DNA of 64,000 nucleotides from Rhizobium sp. SG_E_25_P2. GTDB lineage: Bacteria > Pseudomonadota > Alphaproteobacteria > Rhizobiales > Rhizobiaceae. How positions within the stretch are numbered: position 1 is the stretch's first letter; each line of letters starts with the position of its first letter. Of the stretch, positions 62,654 to 64,000 are shown in pieces. The stretch is taken from assembly GCF_029892285.1 (NCBI RefSeq), contig NZ_JARXVM010000012.1, forward strand, positions 1 through 64,000, given 5' to 3'. The notes beneath the pieces were generated by a model. It saw nothing but the letters and a program-made list of their open reading frames with translations. It did no database searches and was not told the DNA's origin. The translations under genes were made by a program, and so were the position numbers.

Positions 62654-63813
62654 TCAAGCGGCTGGCGCTGACGCTGCCCACCATATCGCCGCTCGGCGGC
62701 GGCGTGTCGGAAGCGGTGCGGCTGCATCTGTCAGCGCTCGCGCCGGCGAGTTTCGAGAGAATCAGCGTGCATGCCGTGGACGCTTCGACCGAGAAGGTCG
62801 ATCCCGCGCAATGGCGGGCGGCGGAACTGCATCTGCATCGCTTCTTCGGGCCGAAGAGCTACAGTTTCGCGCCCGGCGCGCTCATCTCGCTGCTCAAGGC
62901 CAATCCCGACCTCGTTCATGTGCATGGCGTCTGGCAGTTTCAATGCGCCGCCGCCTATGCCTGGTCGATGCTGACGGGAAAACCCTATGTGGTGAGCCCG
63001 CATGGCATGCTGGAGCCGTGGATCCGGGCGCGCTCCCCGCAACTCAAGGGCGCGGTGTCCAAGCTCTACCAGAACCGGTTCCTGCGCAAGGCGGCGGGCT
63101 TTCATCTGCTGACCGACAAGGAAGGCGGCGATGTCGCCGAATTCGTGACCGGACAGCCGAGCCGCATCATCCGCAATTTCGCCCAGGCCTTCGCAAGCGA
63201 CGGACAACCTCCCTCGTGGATGAAGCCCGAGTATGAGGGACGCAAGGTCTATTTGTTTCTCGGTCGCATTCACGAGAAGAAAGGCTGCATGGAGCTGATG
63301 CAGGCCTGGGAGAAACTGTCGCAGGACGATGCCGATTTCGCCCGGGCGTCGCTGCTGGTGTTCTGCGGCTGGAACGACGGCATCGAGGGTTTCGAGCGGC
63401 GCGCCGAGGAACTCAACCGCCGCTTCGGCAATGTGCTGTTCGCCGGCCCGCAATATGGCCCGGACAAGGCGCGCTCCATGGCGTCGGCCCGCTATTTCCT
63501 GCTGCCGTCGAAGAGCGAGGGTCTGCCGATGGCGGTGCTCGAGGCCTGGGCGGCCGGCGTGCCGGGCATTCTCACGCCGGAATGCAATCTCGCCATCAGC
63601 TTCGAACGCGGCGCGGCCTTCCTCACCGGCTTTACGCCGGAGACGATCTATCCCGCTCTCAAGGCTGCGCATGCGCTGTCGGATGCGGAGTGGAATGACG
63701 CGTCCCAGCGTTCCAAAGCGCTCGCGGCGGAGGAGTTCTCCGAAGAAAGTGTCCGCAACGGGCTGCTCGATCTCTATCAGGCCGCCGTCGATTGGAAGAG
63801 GAAGACACGATGA
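62650..63813 (+). CDS. GT4-family glycosyltransferase
   Basis: 387 residues. N-terminal TLPTISPLGGGVSEAVRLHL, then VHVHGVWQFQCAAAYAWSM and SPHGMLEPWIRARSP; C-terminal donor domain with FLGRIHEKKGCMELMQAWEK and the E-x7-E region SEGLPMAVLEAWAAGVPGI. Overlaps the pyruvyl transferase gene by 4 bases and the next gene by 4 bases. Confidence 0.9.
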   Translation: MIKRLALTLPTISPLGGGVSEAVRLHLSALAPASFERISVHAVDASTEKVDPAQWRAAELHLHRFFGPKSYSFAPGALISLLKANPDLVHVHGVWQFQCAAAYAWSMLTGKPYVVSPHGMLEPWIRARSPQLKGAVSKLYQNRFLRKAAGFHLLTDKEGGDVAEFVTGQPSRIIRNFAQAFASDGQPPSWMKPEYEGRKVYLFLGRIHEKKGCMELMQAWEKLSQDDADFARASLLVFCGWNDGIEGFERRAEELNRRFGNVLFAGPQYGPDKARSMASARYFLLPSKSEGLPMAVLEAWAAGVPGILTPECNLAISFERGAAFLTGFTPETIYPALKAAHALSDAEWNDASQRSKALAAEEFSEESVRNGLLDLYQAAVDWKRKTR

Positions 63814-64000
63814 GCGTTCTCGACGCCAAAGCCGCCAATCCGCGCGAGGGCGGACCGAGCTTTTCGCTGAAACACCGGCTGTTTCGCGCCGCCTGGAACC
63901 TCACATGGGCTGTCGCCGGCAGCTGGACGCCGGTGCCGCTTTATGGCTGGCGGCGTTTTCTGCTCAACGCTTTCGGCGCGAAACTGTCGCCCAAGGCGCG
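63810..64000 (+). CDS. WcaF-like O-acetyltransferase, cut by the window edge
   Basis: The 63 codons visible read MSVLDAKAANPREGGPSFSL, KHRLFRAAWNLTWAVAGSWT, PVPLYGWRRFLLNAFGAKLS. This is the N-terminus of the putative colanic acid acetyltransferase WcaF group, before the hexapeptide repeats. ATG 63810 overlaps the previous stop (ATGA). Together with pyruvylation it points to a decorated exopolysaccharide. Confidence 0.8.
   Translation, partial: MSVLDAKAANPREGGPSFSLKHRLFRAAWNLTWAVAGSWTPVPLYGWRRFLLNAFGAKLSPKA

Overview
The window is GC-rich chromosomal DNA from an alphaproteobacterium, most likely of the order Hyphomicrobiales (Rhizobiales). This rests on gene content and order: a phosphatidylcholine synthase (Pcs), an EipB/DUF1849 envelope protein, a phasin, a DUF2336 protein, a NodT-type lipoprotein, and the block rpsB-tsf-pyrH-frr-uppS-cdsA-rseP-bamA-lpxD-fabZ-lpxA-lpxI-lpxB. 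Genus cannot be decided from sequence reading alone.

Layout. 1-80: 3' tail of an IS110-type transposase, cut by the window edge. 0.15-6.6 kb (minus strand): pcs, a quinone oxidoreductase and a four-gene BMP-type (nucleoside-like) ABC importer, closed by a strong terminator. 6.8-10.3 kb: clpS-clpA and a phasin gene with a clear sigma-70 promoter. 10.3-23.6 kb: the conserved translation / envelope-building block, in which many genes overlap by 4 nt. 23.7-28.9 kb: eipB, then a plus-strand run of ridA-like, glycerophosphodiesterase, FemAB-like, HIT and two unrecognised genes. 28.95-31.8 kb: a 953-residue protein joining a seven-repeat RCC1 propeller to an RTX (type I secretion) tail with exact 81-residue modules. 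32-39 kb: DUF2336, a degenerate CitE-like protein, a flavin reductase, a nitroreductase, a secreted protein, an acyltransferase and thrS.

39-44.4 kb is the accessory part: a gene-poor kilobase with nested REP-like inverted repeats, a small secreted peptide, a two-gene module with a DUF4393/Abi-alpha-like protein, a decayed fragment of a GH114-like gene, an OafA-type acyltransferase, and the intact GH114-like gene. The fragment and the intact gene form a direct repeat around the acyltransferase. 44.7-54.5 kb holds a GT41 (O-GlcNAc transferase-like) protein lacking two expected histidines, a LysE exporter with its divergent LysR regulator, small proteins, two more LysR regulators, an SDR, and a phytanoyl-CoA dioxygenase-like gene divergent from a LacI regulator. 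54.5-57.4 kb: a NodT-like outer membrane channel, whose terminator lies inside the convergent LacI gene, and mostly non-coding DNA. From 57.4 kb to the right edge is an exopolysaccharide operon (WcaI-like transferase, flippase-like protein, polymerase-like protein, pyruvyl transferase, GT4 transferase, WcaF-like acetyltransferase), which runs out of the window.

The best candidates for something not previously described are the RCC1-RTX fusion, the two-gene Abi-alpha-like module, and the divergent GT41 enzyme. No CRISPR array, tRNA, rRNA or recognisable riboswitch was seen.
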